Source of the DNA: Streptomyces sp. A2-16
GTDB lineage: Bacteria > Actinomycetota > Actinomycetes > Streptomycetales > Streptomycetaceae
Assembly (NCBI RefSeq): GCF_018128905.1
Contig: NZ_CP063808.1
Coordinates: 1,302,001 to 1,366,000, forward strand
Direction: 5' to 3'
Length of the DNA: 64,000 nucleotides
The translations under genes were made by a program, and so were the position numbers. Shown here piece by piece: positions 16,145 to 25,112 of the stretch (position 1 is its first letter; each line of letters starts with the position of its first letter). The notes under the pieces are model-generated. The model did not search any database, was not told the DNA's origin, and saw only the letters and a list, made by a program, of their open reading frames with translations.

Positions 16145-17058
16145 TGGTAGAGCGTCCCGGTGTTGAGGACCGGCTGCGGGGCCCGGTCGCCGCACAGCAC
16201 CACCATCAGGTTGGACACCATCGCCGCCTTGCGCTCGTCGTCCAGCTCGACGATGTCCCGCTCGGTGATGCGGGCGAGCGCCTCCTCGACCATGCCGACC
16301 GCGCCCTCCACGATCTGGCGGCGGGCCGCGACGACCGCGCCGGCCTGCTGCCGCTGGAGCATCGCCGAGGCGATCTCGGGAGCGTAGGCGAGGTGGGTGA
16401 AGCGGGACTCGATGATCTGCACGCCGGCCGTCTCCACGCGCGCGTGCAGCTCGGTGGCGAGCTTCTGGGTGATCTCGTCGGCGTTGCCGCGCAGCGAGAG
16501 CCCTTCCTCGTCGTGGGCGTCGTAGGGGTACTCGATCGCGATGTGCCGTACGGCCGTCTCGGTCTGGGTGGCGACGAACTTCACGAAGTTGTCCACCTCG
16601 AAGGTGGCCTGTGCGGTGTCCTCGACCTTCCACACCACGACCGCGGCCAGCTCGATCGGGTTGCCGTAGGCGTCGTTGACCTTGAGGACGGCGGTCTCGT
16701 GGTTGCGGACCCGGGTGGAGACCTTGGTGCGGGAGGTGAAGGGGTTCACCCAGCGCAGGCCGTCCTGGCGGATCGTGCCCTTGTAGCGGCCGAAGAGCTG
16801 GACGACCCGGGCCTCGCCCGGCGCGACCGTGTTCAGGCCGCGCAGCGAGATCAGCGCGGCGATCAGGACGAGCGCACCGCCGACCGCGAAGCCGGGGCTC
16901 TCCCCGCTCGCGGCGAACAGGACGACGGCGATCAGCAGCCCGAGCAGGCCCAGCAGCAGCGCGAGCGCGCCGCCGATGCTGTGCGCGGCGACCTCCCGCA
17001 CGCGCGGGGCGGGCATGTCGGGTGTGTCCGTGGCGGGCACGGAATCGTGTGCGGACAT
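16141..17058 (-). CDS. SPFH/Band 7 (stomatin/prohibitin-like) membrane protein
   Basis: 305 residues. A hydrophilic N-terminus is followed by two hydrophobic segments ([19 protein letters not shown] and [16 protein letters not shown]) forming a hairpin anchor, then the SPFH domain: [164 protein letters not shown]. Members form oligomeric membrane microdomain cages. Coupled to the RHH gene downstream. Confidence 0.9.
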   Translation of the reverse strand: MSAHDSVPATDTPDMPAPRVREVAAHSIGGALALLLGLLGLLIAVVLFAASGESPGFAVGGALVLIAALISLRGLNTVAPGEARVVQLFGRYKGTIRQDGLRWVNPFTSRTKVSTRVRNHETAVLKVNDAYGNPIELAAVVVWKVEDTAQATFEVDNFVKFVATQTETAVRHIAIEYPYDAHDEEGLSLRGNADEITQKLATELHARVETAGVQIIESRFTHLAYAPEIASAMLQRQQAGAVVAARRQIVEGAVGMVEEALARITERDIVELDDERKAAMVSNLMVVLCGDRAPQPVLNTGTLYQ

Positions 17059-17098
17059 GGAGGGTCCCCCCGTTTCAAGGTCTATCTTGGTTCTAGCT

Positions 17099-17112
17099 AA
17101 GTGATATCACTT
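17099..17112. promoter_or_regulatory. 14-bp perfect palindrome upstream of SPFH-RHH operon
   Basis: AAGTGATATCACTT is fully self-complementary. It lies 41 nt upstream of the SPFH start codon, in an AT-richer patch that also holds CTAGAAC and AAGATAG (minus strand), so it overlaps the expected promoter. RHH repressors bind such short palindromes as dimers of dimers, so autoregulation by the product of 15854-16144 is the simplest reading. Confidence 0.6.
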
Positions 17113-17297
17113 TACCCCTTCCCGGCAACCTTGAAGCCCCCTCGGAGGTCTGGTTCCGAGGAGGCGGGTGCTGATTCTCACGCCCTCCCGAGACCGGACC
17201 GAAGGCCCTGTGTCATATAGACCGGTGTTAGCTTTCTGAGCTGACCTGAGCCACGAACCTGTGTGGCCGCCGATGAGGAAGCGGAGCGAGTCGACCC

Positions 17298-19652
17298 ATG
17301 GGACGAGCGGAAGAGAGAAGAGCACGTCAGCGCGGTGGTCGCCGCGCGGCGCCGCCCACGCGCTCGTCCGGGACGCCGAGCGAGGGCATCGCGACCGGCG
17401 GCAGGGCCGCGGCCCGCAAGGCCGCCGCCCGCGGTAAGAAGGGCGCGAAGAACGGTAAGAGCGGCATACGCCGGCTCTTCACCTGGAAGAAGATCCTCGG
17501 CACCTTCTTCGCCTTCTGCCTGCTCGGCATCGGCGCCTTCGTCGTGATGTACATGATGATCGACGTGCCCAAGGGCAACGCGGCCGCGCAGGAACAGAGC
17601 AACATCTACAAGTACAGCGACGGCTCGGTCATGGCCCGCGAGGGCGACACCAACCGCGAGATCGTCGACCTCTCCGAGGTGCCCAAGCCGGTCCAGCGCA
17701 CCTTCGTGGCGGCCGAGAACAAGACCTTCTACACGGACGCGGGCATCGACCTCAAGGGCACCGCCCGCGGTCTGATCAACACCCTCTCCGGCAAGGGCAA
17801 GCAGGGTGGCTCCACGATCACCCAGCAGTACGTCAAGAACTACTACCTCGACCAGGACCAGACCGTCACGCGCAAGCTGAAGGAACTGGTCATCTCGCTG
17901 AAGGTCGACCGCACCACGTCCAAGGACGACATCCTCGCGGGCTACATCAACACCAGCTACTACGGCCGCGGCGCCTACGGCATCCAGGCCGCCGCCCAGG
18001 ACTACTACCGCGTCGACGCCAAGAAGCTCTCCGTCGCGCAGGGCGCCTATCTCGCCGCGCTGCTCCAGGCGCCGAGCCAGTACGACTGGGCGGTCGCCAG
18101 CGACACCGGCAAGAAGCTCGTGCAGGCGCGCTGGAACTACGTCCTGGACAACATGGTCGGGCAGGGCTGGCTGAGCAAGGCCGAGCGCGACAAGATGACG
18201 TTCCCGGTGCCCAAGGAGCCCAAGGCCGCCCCGGGCATGGAGGGCCAGAAGGGCTACTTCATCAAGCTCGCCAAACAGCAGCTGGAGAAGCAGCTGATGG
18301 CCAAGGAAGGCATCACCCAGGACGAGGCGGAGGCCCGGGTCGAGAACTCGGGGTGGACCATCACCCTGAACATCGACAAGAAGAAGCAGGCCCAGCTGGA
18401 GAAGGCGGTCAAGACCCAGCTGACCAGCAAGCTGGACCCGAAGAAGCGCACGGTCGACAAGAACGTCCAGGCGGGTGCCGCCTCCGTCGACCCCAAGACG
18501 GGGAAGATCGTCGCCCTGTACGGCGGTTCGGACTACACCAAGCACTACATCAGCAACGCCAACCGCACCGACTACCAGCCCGCCTCGACCTTCAAGCCGG
18601 TCATCCTCGCCGCCGCCCTGGAGAACGGCTCCGAGACGCAGAGCGGCAAGGCGATCGGCGCGAACACGATCTACGACGGCACCAGCAAGCGCCAGGTCGT
18701 GGACAGCAACGGCGACAAGGTCGGCTTCGCCCCCGAGAACGAGGACGACCACGACTACGGCAAGCAGGTCACCGTCCAGACGGCGATGAACCAGTCCATC
18801 AACTCCGTCTTCGCGCAGATGGGTGTCGACGTCGGCATGGACAAGGTGCTGGCGACCGCCACCAAGCTCGGCATGGACACCGGCAAGCTCAAGCCGCTGC
18901 CCGCCTACACCCTGGGCACCATGGGCGCGAGCCCGATCCAGATGGCCGGCGTCTACGCCACCCTCGACAACCACGGCAAGCAGGTCACGCCGACCATCAT
19001 CAAGTCGGCGGAGCAGGGCGGCACCGAGTTCCAGATGCCCGACCCGATCGGCGACCAGGTCATCAGCCGGGAGGCCGCCGACACGGTCACCTCGGTGCTG
19101 ACCGGCGTGGTCGACGACGGTACGGCCGAGGTGTCCGTGGCGGAGAACCCGGCCCGCGACGGCCGCAAGGTCGCCGGCAAGACCGGTACCTCCGACGACA
19201 ACAAGTCGGCCTGGTTCACCGGCTTCACCCCGGACCTCGTCACCTCGGTCGGTCTCTTCGGCGAGGACTACAAGACCCGCGGCCAGAGCAAGATGTACAA
19301 GACCGCCGGCCTTCCCCGGGTCAACGGCGGTGGCTTCCCGGCGCAGATCTGGGCGGCCTACACCTTCGGCGTGGCGGGCAAGAACACCAAGTTCGACCTG
19401 GACACCGACCAGGGTGCCGCGGTCCAGCCCAGCTGGACCCCGAGCCCCTCGGCGACCCCGTCCAACACCCCGTCGTCGACCCCGACCACGGAGAAGCCGT
19501 CGGAAACCCCGTCGGAGACGCCGACGACGACTCCGCCGTCGACCCCGTCCAACACCCCGACGACGACTCCGCCGACGACGACCCCGCCGACGACACCGCA
19601 GAACACCCCGACAGCACCGGAGAACCCGTTCGACCCGAACGACGAACAGTAG
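17298..19652 (+). CDS. Bifunctional penicillin-binding protein (class A PBP)
   Basis: 784 residues from ATG 17298. Basic cytoplasmic N-terminus, one anchor (ILGTFFAFCLLGIGAFVVMYMM), a GT51 transglycosylase domain with AAENKTFY (catalytic Glu140) and GGSTITQQYVKNYY, then a transpeptidase domain with STFK at residues 430-433, SIN within MNQSINSVFAQMG, and KTGTS starting at Lys628. It polymerises glycan strands and cross-links stem peptides outside the membrane. The last about 75 residues are Thr/Pro/Ser repeats, a wall-spanning or disordered tail. A strong terminator follows. Confidence 0.94.
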   Translation: MGRAEERRARQRGGRRAAPPTRSSGTPSEGIATGGRAAARKAAARGKKGAKNGKSGIRRLFTWKKILGTFFAFCLLGIGAFVVMYMMIDVPKGNAAAQEQSNIYKYSDGSVMAREGDTNREIVDLSEVPKPVQRTFVAAENKTFYTDAGIDLKGTARGLINTLSGKGKQGGSTITQQYVKNYYLDQDQTVTRKLKELVISLKVDRTTSKDDILAGYINTSYYGRGAYGIQAAAQDYYRVDAKKLSVAQGAYLAALLQAPSQYDWAVASDTGKKLVQARWNYVLDNMVGQGWLSKAERDKMTFPVPKEPKAAPGMEGQKGYFIKLAKQQLEKQLMAKEGITQDEAEARVENSGWTITLNIDKKKQAQLEKAVKTQLTSKLDPKKRTVDKNVQAGAASVDPKTGKIVALYGGSDYTKHYISNANRTDYQPASTFKPVILAAALENGSETQSGKAIGANTIYDGTSKRQVVDSNGDKVGFAPENEDDHDYGKQVTVQTAMNQSINSVFAQMGVDVGMDKVLATATKLGMDTGKLKPLPAYTLGTMGASPIQMAGVYATLDNHGKQVTPTIIKSAEQGGTEFQMPDPIGDQVISREAADTVTSVLTGVVDDGTAEVSVAENPARDGRKVAGKTGTSDDNKSAWFTGFTPDLVTSVGLFGEDYKTRGQSKMYKTAGLPRVNGGGFPAQIWAAYTFGVAGKNTKFDLDTDQGAAVQPSWTPSPSATPSNTPSSTPTTEKPSETPSETPTTTPPSTPSNTPTTTPPTTTPPTTPQNTPTAPENPFDPNDEQ

Positions 19653-19665
19653 CGACGGACACAGA

Positions 19666-19701
19666 GAGAGGGGCGCCCGGCACAGGCCGGGCGCCCCTCT
19701 C
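19666..19701. terminator. Strong bidirectional terminator hairpin
   Basis: 16-bp perfect stem (19666-19681 with 19686-19701) and ACAG loop between the convergent PBP and SpoIIE phosphatase genes. No long T-run; it likely ends both transcripts. Confidence 0.8.
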
Positions 19702-19717
19702 GTCGTTCCTGGGGCCG

Positions 19718-21841
19718 CTACCCCCTGTTGAGCTCGAACCAGACCACCTTGCCGGTGCTCAGCCGAGTGGCCCCCCACCGCCGGGCGAGCCGGTTGACCA
19801 GATACAGCCCCCGCCCGCCCTCGTCGGTGGCCCGGGCCTGCCGCAACCGCGGCAGCTGCGGCACGTCGTCCCCGACCTCGCACCGCAGCACATCGGTCCG
19901 CAGCAGCCGGAGCGTCACCGGCCGGGTCGCGTACCGCACCGCGTTGGTGACGACCTCACTCACCAACAGCTCGACGGAGTCGGTCAGATCCTCCATGCCC
20001 CACCGCGACAACGCCCGCCGCGCGAGCCGCCGTGCCCGCCCCGGGGCCGCGTCCTCCGGCTCCAGGAACCAGTACGCCACATCACTCGGCGCGATCCCGT
20101 CGAAGCGGGCCGCGAGCAGCGCGATGTCGTCGTCCCGGTCGCCAGGACCGAGCATGTCGAGCACCTCGTCGCACAGTGCCTCCAGCGGCGGCGGATGATC
20201 CGGCCCGGTCAGCTGCGCGGTCGCGGCGAGCTTCTCCCGCAGCTGCTCTATGCCGGTCCACACGTCCCGCAGGCGCGACTCGACGAGCCCGTCGGTGTAC
20301 AGCAGCAGCGTCGCCCCGGCCGGCGCGTCCAGTTCCACGGCCTCGAAGTCCACGCCCCCGACACCGATCGGCGCGCCCGGCGGCACCCGCAGCACCTCCG
20401 CGCGGCCGCCCAGATGCAGCAGCACCGGCGGCGGATGACCCGCGTTGGCGATGGTGATCCGGTGCGACACCGGGTCGTAGACCGCGTAGAGGCAGGTCGC
20501 CATACGGTCCGTGCCGAGCCGCTGGGCCTGCTCGTCGAGGTGGTGCAGCACCTCCTGCGGGGGCAGGTCGAGCCCGGCGAGGGTCTGCGCGGTCGTGCGC
20601 AGCTGGCCCATGATCGCCGCGGACGTCATGGAGTGCCCCATCACGTCACCCACGACCAGCGCGACACGGCTGCCGGGCAGCGGGATCGCGTCGTACCAGT
20701 CACCGCCCACCCGGGCCGTCTCGGCGGCCGGCAGATAGCGCGAGGCCAGCCGGACGCCGGTCGGGCGGGGGAGCGTCTCGGGCAGCATGGTGCGCTGGAG
20801 CTCGTCGGCGATGTACGCCTCACGGCCGTAGAGGACCGCCTTGTCGATGCCCAGCGCGCTGTGCGTGGCGAGCTGGGCGGCGACCAGCAGGTCGTCCGGG
20901 TCGAAGGCGATGCGGTCGGGGCGGCGCAGGAACAGGGCGGCCCCGATCACCCGGCGCCGGCCGCGCAGCGGGGCGAGAATCGCGCGACGCCCCGACGGCA
21001 CGGCGAACTCGCAGCCCTCGCCGAGCAGTTCCGGCAGCGCCGCGTGGGCCGCGGGAGTGTCCGTGAAGACCGGGCGCACCCCGCGCAGCACCTCGGCGAG
21101 CGCGCTGCCAGGCTGCACCTCGCACAGTTCGGTGCCGAGCGCGTCCAGCTCGCTCGGGTTCTCCGGCACCGGCACCGGCAGGATGCCGTCCTCCAGATCC
21201 CGCTCCTGCTGCGGGATGCGGTCGCTGCGCCGCAGCCGGAGCACCAGGGGGCCGGTGGGCCGCTCGTCGCCCACGGGCAGCGGGTCGCGCAGATAGACGA
21301 GGATCGCGTCCGAGAAGGTCGGCACGGTCGCCCGGCACAGCCCCATCACGATCTCGTCCAGATCGATGCCGCGCGCGATCCGACGGGTCGCCGCGCCCAC
21401 GAAACGCAGCCGGTCCCCGTCCCGCCGCATGGGCGTGGGCCGGCCCGGGGGCAGCCCCTGGCCGCTACGGCGTTCGTCGCCGCTCTGGGGCACCCGCTCG
21501 TCCTCGCCGCCCGGCTGGACCGGGACGCCGTCGGGAACGGGCCGCGGGCGGTGCGTGTCCTGCTCCGCGGCGGCCGGCTGGGAGTGCTCGGGGCCGGTAC
21601 CGGCCGGGTTCATGCCCATGTCCTTGTGGTTGCCGGTCCTCCCGGTCGTGCTGTGGCCGCCCTGGACGACGGGTGCCGTCTCGGGCGCGGTCTCACCGGA
21701 GCGGGCCTGGACGGGTAAAGCGGTCGACGCCTCGACGCCCTGGGCGGGCGGTGGCGCCGGGGAACGCAGGAGCGCCCCGCGGGGGTCCGTGGGGTCGACG
21801 CCCGGTTGGGGGCGTTCGAAGGAGGTCGGGTGCTCCGTCAC
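19718..21841 (-). CDS. GAF-SpoIIE phosphatase with C-terminal HATPase domain
   Basis: 707 residues from GTG 21841. About 130 low-complexity residues come first, then a GAF-type sensor, a PP2C-like SpoIIE domain (GGDWYDAIPLPG, LVVGDVMGHS, LLLYTDGLVES, DDIALLAARF supply the metal-binding Asp residues) and an anti-sigma-type HATPase (LLVSEVVTNAVRYA, GRGLYLVNRLARRWG, GKVVWFELN). Proteins of this layout dephosphorylate anti-anti-sigma factors and can also phosphorylate them, tuning stress or sporulation sigma factors. The GTG has no clear ribosome-binding site; an in-frame ATG near 21624 could be the true start. A sigma-B-like promoter precedes it. Confidence 0.88.
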   Translation of the reverse strand: MTEHPTSFERPQPGVDPTDPRGALLRSPAPPPAQGVEASTALPVQARSGETAPETAPVVQGGHSTTGRTGNHKDMGMNPAGTGPEHSQPAAAEQDTHRPRPVPDGVPVQPGGEDERVPQSGDERRSGQGLPPGRPTPMRRDGDRLRFVGAATRRIARGIDLDEIVMGLCRATVPTFSDAILVYLRDPLPVGDERPTGPLVLRLRRSDRIPQQERDLEDGILPVPVPENPSELDALGTELCEVQPGSALAEVLRGVRPVFTDTPAAHAALPELLGEGCEFAVPSGRRAILAPLRGRRRVIGAALFLRRPDRIAFDPDDLLVAAQLATHSALGIDKAVLYGREAYIADELQRTMLPETLPRPTGVRLASRYLPAAETARVGGDWYDAIPLPGSRVALVVGDVMGHSMTSAAIMGQLRTTAQTLAGLDLPPQEVLHHLDEQAQRLGTDRMATCLYAVYDPVSHRITIANAGHPPPVLLHLGGRAEVLRVPPGAPIGVGGVDFEAVELDAPAGATLLLYTDGLVESRLRDVWTGIEQLREKLAATAQLTGPDHPPPLEALCDEVLDMLGPGDRDDDIALLAARFDGIAPSDVAYWFLEPEDAAPGRARRLARRALSRWGMEDLTDSVELLVSEVVTNAVRYATRPVTLRLLRTDVLRCEVGDDVPQLPRLRQARATDEGGRGLYLVNRLARRWGATRLSTGKVVWFELNRG

Positions 21842-21905
21842 GCGTGTCGAATCCGTCCGTCCGGGGCTGCGCGCCGTACGCGCAGTTGGTCCCGCCGAAA
21901 TCCCG

Positions 21906-21931
21906 ATACCCGGAATGCATGTCCCAGGAAC
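21906..21931 (-). promoter_or_regulatory. Candidate sigma-B-family promoter
   Basis: On the minus strand GTTC (21931-21928) and GGGTAT (21911-21906) are 16 nt apart, close to the Streptomyces sigma-B consensus GNNTN(14-16)GGGTAY with one mismatch in the -35. A start site near 21899 would give a leader of about 58 nt before the phosphatase GTG. Confidence 0.4.
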
Positions 21932-22136
21932 GGTATTCCCGCGTGGTCAGGGGCTGTTCCTGCGTTTTTGGTCAACCTTCCGCGGCCCGTACCGGTGTTG
22001 CCCTCGTACCCCACGCTCACGTCCTGCCGCCCCTCGGTGACGATCGGTCAAGCCCAGTGCCCGCTCCGGAAGTTGCCGCTGCGCGCTCTTGCGGAGGACG
22101 ATCCTACGTTTGCAGACCGGGGGCGCATCAAGGGTC

Positions 22137-22829
22137 TCATGAGGACAAGTGCGCGGGCGTACGGTCCCAGTCTTCCGGAAGGAGCGGGACAGTCCAGGAC
22201 GGATCGGGCCGCCAGTCGGGCCAGCCGTCCGAGAACGGCGGGCCCCAGGCGCGGATCACCTCCACCGCGGACACCCCCGCCGCCCTGACCTGTTCGGCCA
22301 GGTCCGGGCCCATCAGGCCGTCCCGCTGGGCCTGCGCGAACTCGTCCTCGTCCCGCCACTGCCAATCGCGGTCCGGATCCACGGTGATGTCCAGGAAGTG
22401 GTCCTCGGAGTCCACACCCCCGGCCCAACGCGTCAGCGGCTCCTCGAGGTTCACGTACCAGTTCTTGAACCGCCAGCCCGGCTCCCAGAACAGCCACACC
22501 GACCACGGCAGCCCCGGCCGTGCCAGCTTCAGCACCCCGGTGCCGAACCAGCGGTCCCGCTGCACCGAACGCGGCTTGGTGTAACGGGACTCCAGCGGCT
22601 CGGCGTGCACCGGTGTGCCGTCGGCCAGCACCGGCTTCACACACTCGGTGCCCGGTGCCAGCCAGACGGCGAGCAGGTCCTCGTCGTCGCGCACGACGGT
22701 GACCGGGCGGGCGATGTGGAACTGCGCGCCCGCGTTCTCCCGGTAGCGCCACAGGATCTGACTCCCGGGCTCCCAGAAGCGCGCCGACGTGCCTGCTTCC
22801 ACCGCTCTCACCGCTCCACCGTCTGCCAT
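22137..22829 (-). CDS. DUF402 domain protein
   Basis: 230 residues from ATG 22829. The DUF402 core is clear: YRENAGAQFHIARPVTVVRDDEDLLAVWLAPGTECV, WSVWLFWEPGWRFKNWYVNLEEPLTRW, EDHFLDITVDPDRDWQWRDEDEFAQAQRDGL. The EDHFLDI-VDPD region carries the acidic residues that bind metal in family members such as FomD-like hydrolases, which cleave nucleotide esters; the substrate here is unknown. No Shine-Dalgarno; TAATAT sits exactly 6 nt before the ATG, so the mRNA is probably leaderless. Confidence 0.87.
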   Translation of the reverse strand: MADGGAVRAVEAGTSARFWEPGSQILWRYRENAGAQFHIARPVTVVRDDEDLLAVWLAPGTECVKPVLADGTPVHAEPLESRYTKPRSVQRDRWFGTGVLKLARPGLPWSVWLFWEPGWRFKNWYVNLEEPLTRWAGGVDSEDHFLDITVDPDRDWQWRDEDEFAQAQRDGLMGPDLAEQVRAAGVSAVEVIRAWGPPFSDGWPDWRPDPSWTVPLLPEDWDRTPAHLSS

Positions 22830-22835
22830 GCACAG

Positions 22836-22841
22836 ATATTA
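22836..22841 (-). promoter_or_regulatory. -10 hexamer of leaderless DUF402 transcript
   Basis: TAATAT (minus strand, 22841-22836) is six nt before the ATG, which puts the expected transcription start at the A of the start codon. It is the best-matching -10 in this intergenic space. Confidence 0.55.
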
Positions 22842-22901
22842 GGTGCCATAGGCATACGACGCTGCGGTGCGCGTCACGGTTCACGCCGGCGAAGGGAAAG
22901 G

Positions 22902-24287
22902 TTACGGCCGCGTCATCCGCAGGACATCCAGGGCCTCGTCGAGCTGCTGTTCCGTCAGGTCACCGCGCTCGACGTACCCGCTCTCCAGCACGACCTGGCG
23001 GATCGTCTTCCGCTCGGCCAGCGACTTCTTGGCGACCTTCGCGGCCTCCTCGTACCCGATGTACTTGTTGAGCGGGGTGACCACGGAGGGGGAGGACTCG
23101 GCGTACTCCCGGGCCCGTTCGCGGTGGGCGACGATGCCGTCGACGGTCCGGTCGGCGAGCAGCCGGGAGACGTTGGCCAGCAGCCGGATCGACTCCAGGA
23201 CGTTCTTCGCGATGACCGGCAGCATGACGTTGAGCTCGAAGTTGCCGGCCGCGCCGGCGGTCGCGACGGTGGCGTCGTTGCCGATCACCTGGGCGGCGAC
23301 CATGAGGACGGCCTCCGGGATCACCGGGTTGACCTTGCCGGGCATGATCGAGGAGCCGGGCTGGAGGTCCGGGAGCGAGATCTCGGCCAGCCCCGTCCTG
23401 GGCCCGGAGGACATCCACCGCAGATCGTTAGCGATCTTCGTCAGCCCGACCGCGATGGTCCGCAGCTGCCCGCTGGTCTCGACGATCCCGTCCCGCGCGC
23501 CCTGCGCCTCGAAGTGGTCCCTCGCCTCGGTGAGCGGCAGCCCGGTGGTGCGGGCGACCTCCTCGATGACGGCGGCGGAGAAACCGGGCGGGGTGTTGAT
23601 GCCGGTGCCGACGGCGGTGCCGCCCAGCGGCAGCTCTGCGAGCCGGGGCAGGGAGGCCTCGAGCCGTTCGACGCCGTACCTGATCTGGGCGGCGTACCCG
23701 CCGAACTCCTGGCCCAGGGTCACCGGGGTGGCGTCCATGAGGTGCGTCCGCCCCGACTTCACGACGTCGGCGAACTCCTCGGACTTCCGGCCGAGGGCGT
23801 CGGCGAGGTGCTGGAGCGCCGGGATCAGGTCGCGGGTGACGGCGGCGGTGGCGGCGATGTGGATGGAGGAGGGGAAGACGTCGTTGGACGACTGGGAGGC
23901 GTTGACGTGGTCGTTGGGGTGCACGGCACGGCCGAGGCGCTCGGTCGCCAGGGTCGCGATGACCTCGTTGGTGTTCATGTTCGACGAGGTACCGGAGCCG
24001 GTCTGGAAGACGTCGACGGGGAAGTGCGCGTCCCACTCGCCCCGGGCCACCTCGTCGGCCGCCTCCTGGATCGCCTCGGCGACGTCCTTGTCGAGTACGT
24101 TCAGCCGCGCGTTCACCTTTGCGGCCGCCCCCTTGATCCGCGCGAGCGCCTCGATGTGCGCCCGCTCGATCCGCTGCCCGGAAACGGGGAAGTTCTCCAC
24201 GGCCCGCTGCGTCTGCGCCCGCCACTTGGCGTCCACCGGGACCCGGACCTCGCCCATGGAGTCGTGCTCGATGCGGTATTCGCTCAT
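22902..24287 (-). CDS. fumC: Class II fumarate hydratase
   Basis: 461 residues, the usual length. It converts fumarate and water to L-malate without a metal. Family marks: SSNDVFPSS region ([13 protein letters not shown]), [22 protein letters not shown], and the [11 protein letters not shown] superfamily signature at about residues 311-321 with the catalytic loop Ser. Gly-rich [10 protein letters not shown] and the C-terminal [27 protein letters not shown] helix are also present. A second, unrelated fumarase (class I) lies about 0.8 kb upstream in the same direction, so two enzymes for one reaction are neighbours. Confidence 0.96.
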   Translation of the reverse strand: MSEYRIEHDSMGEVRVPVDAKWRAQTQRAVENFPVSGQRIERAHIEALARIKGAAAKVNARLNVLDKDVAEAIQEAADEVARGEWDAHFPVDVFQTGSGTSSNMNTNEVIATLATERLGRAVHPNDHVNASQSSNDVFPSSIHIAATAAVTRDLIPALQHLADALGRKSEEFADVVKSGRTHLMDATPVTLGQEFGGYAAQIRYGVERLEASLPRLAELPLGGTAVGTGINTPPGFSAAVIEEVARTTGLPLTEARDHFEAQGARDGIVETSGQLRTIAVGLTKIANDLRWMSSGPRTGLAEISLPDLQPGSSIMPGKVNPVIPEAVLMVAAQVIGNDATVATAGAAGNFELNVMLPVIAKNVLESIRLLANVSRLLADRTVDGIVAHRERAREYAESSPSVVTPLNKYIGYEEAAKVAKKSLAERKTIRQVVLESGYVERGDLTEQQLDEALDVLRMTRP

Positions 24288-25081
24288 ACCGGGTACAGCG
24301 AACGGAGGGACCCGTATGTTCCGCCGTCACCTCACCGGTCCAGCCGGAACCACCTGGCGGGCGGGTACGGGGCCCTGTTGGCCGACGGGGTCGGGGCGGG
24401 GCCTTGACGGGGTGCGGAGCCCAGCCTTGACGGGGTGCAGGGCGAGGGTCTGGCGGGGTGGAGGGGCGGGCCCCGGCCGGGTGCGCGGGCGGGCCCCGGC
24501 GGCCGGGTGCGGGTACGGAGTTGTGGCGGGGTCCGGGGACGGACCCTCTGGCGTGGCGCAGGTGATGGCATCCCCTGGCGGTCGTCCGTTTCGCCCTCGT
24601 CGAGTCCGGCGCGACGCCCGCCTCTCCCAGCGCTCGCTACCGGGTCGCCCTGCGCAGAGTGGAGGGGCGGGACCATGAGGGGGGAGAGGTGAGGACATGA
24701 CGGTGCGCAGGGACAGACCTCTGCCGGGGTGCGGGAGCAGAGGCCCGGCGGGGTCCGGAGCGGAGTCGTGGCGGGGCGCAGGGGCGGAGCCCCGGTGGGG
24801 TTCGCGGCGAGGTCTTGACGGTGTTCGGGGCGGAGCCCCGGTGGGGTGCAGGGGCGGAGCCCCGCGAAGGGGGTTCCGGGGGCGAAGGGGTGGCAGCCCC
24901 TCTGGGATGGGGCGGCGGGGTGAGAGGACCTCCCCGCCGTGCCCGAGGGCCCACGCCAGCCCAGGTCCCCGTGCCGGATTCGGGGCGGAGTCCCGTGAAG
25001 GTGGTTCCGGGGGCGAAGGGGTGGCAGTCCCCCCGGATGGCGCGGCGGGGGCGAGTGGGCGTCCCCGCCGTGCCCGAGGAG
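24288..25081. other. Gene-free, repeat-rich region between the two fumarase genes
   Basis: 794 bases with no credible gene. They consist mostly of degenerate GC-rich units in which GGGGCGGAGCCCCG hairpins (for example near 24782, 24828 and 24851) recur together with variants of GGGGTGCGGAG. Open frames here are low-complexity and repetitive in every frame. The right end is a 131-bp tandem duplication described separately. The fumC promoter is presumably within the leftmost bases. Confidence 0.65.
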
Positions 25082-25112
25082 TTACGCCAGCCCAGGTCCC
25101 CGTACCGGAATC
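24851..25112. repeat. 131-bp imperfect tandem duplication including the fumarase 3' end
   Basis: Copy 1 (24851-24981) and copy 2 (24982-25112) share GGGGCGGAGYCCCG, TTCCGGGGGCGAAGGGGTGGCAG, GCGGCGGGG, TCCCCGCCGTGCCCGAGG and CGCCAGCCCAGGTCCCCGT blocks at a constant 131-base offset. Copy 2 ends inside the coding sequence of the class I fumarase (stop at 25082); in copy 1 the equivalent of the stop codon is mutated to TGG, so copy 1 is a non-coding duplicate of the last ten codons plus the 3' flank. Confidence 0.8.

Noticed and set aside
24288..24850. Possible short genes between fumC and the class I fumarase
   Set aside because: All frames consist of repeats of GGGGCGGAGCCCC-type units and have no coding signature.
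24828..24863. GGGGCGGAGCCCC hairpins as intrinsic terminators
   Set aside because: They recur many times without T-tracts and appear to be general repeat units rather than terminators.
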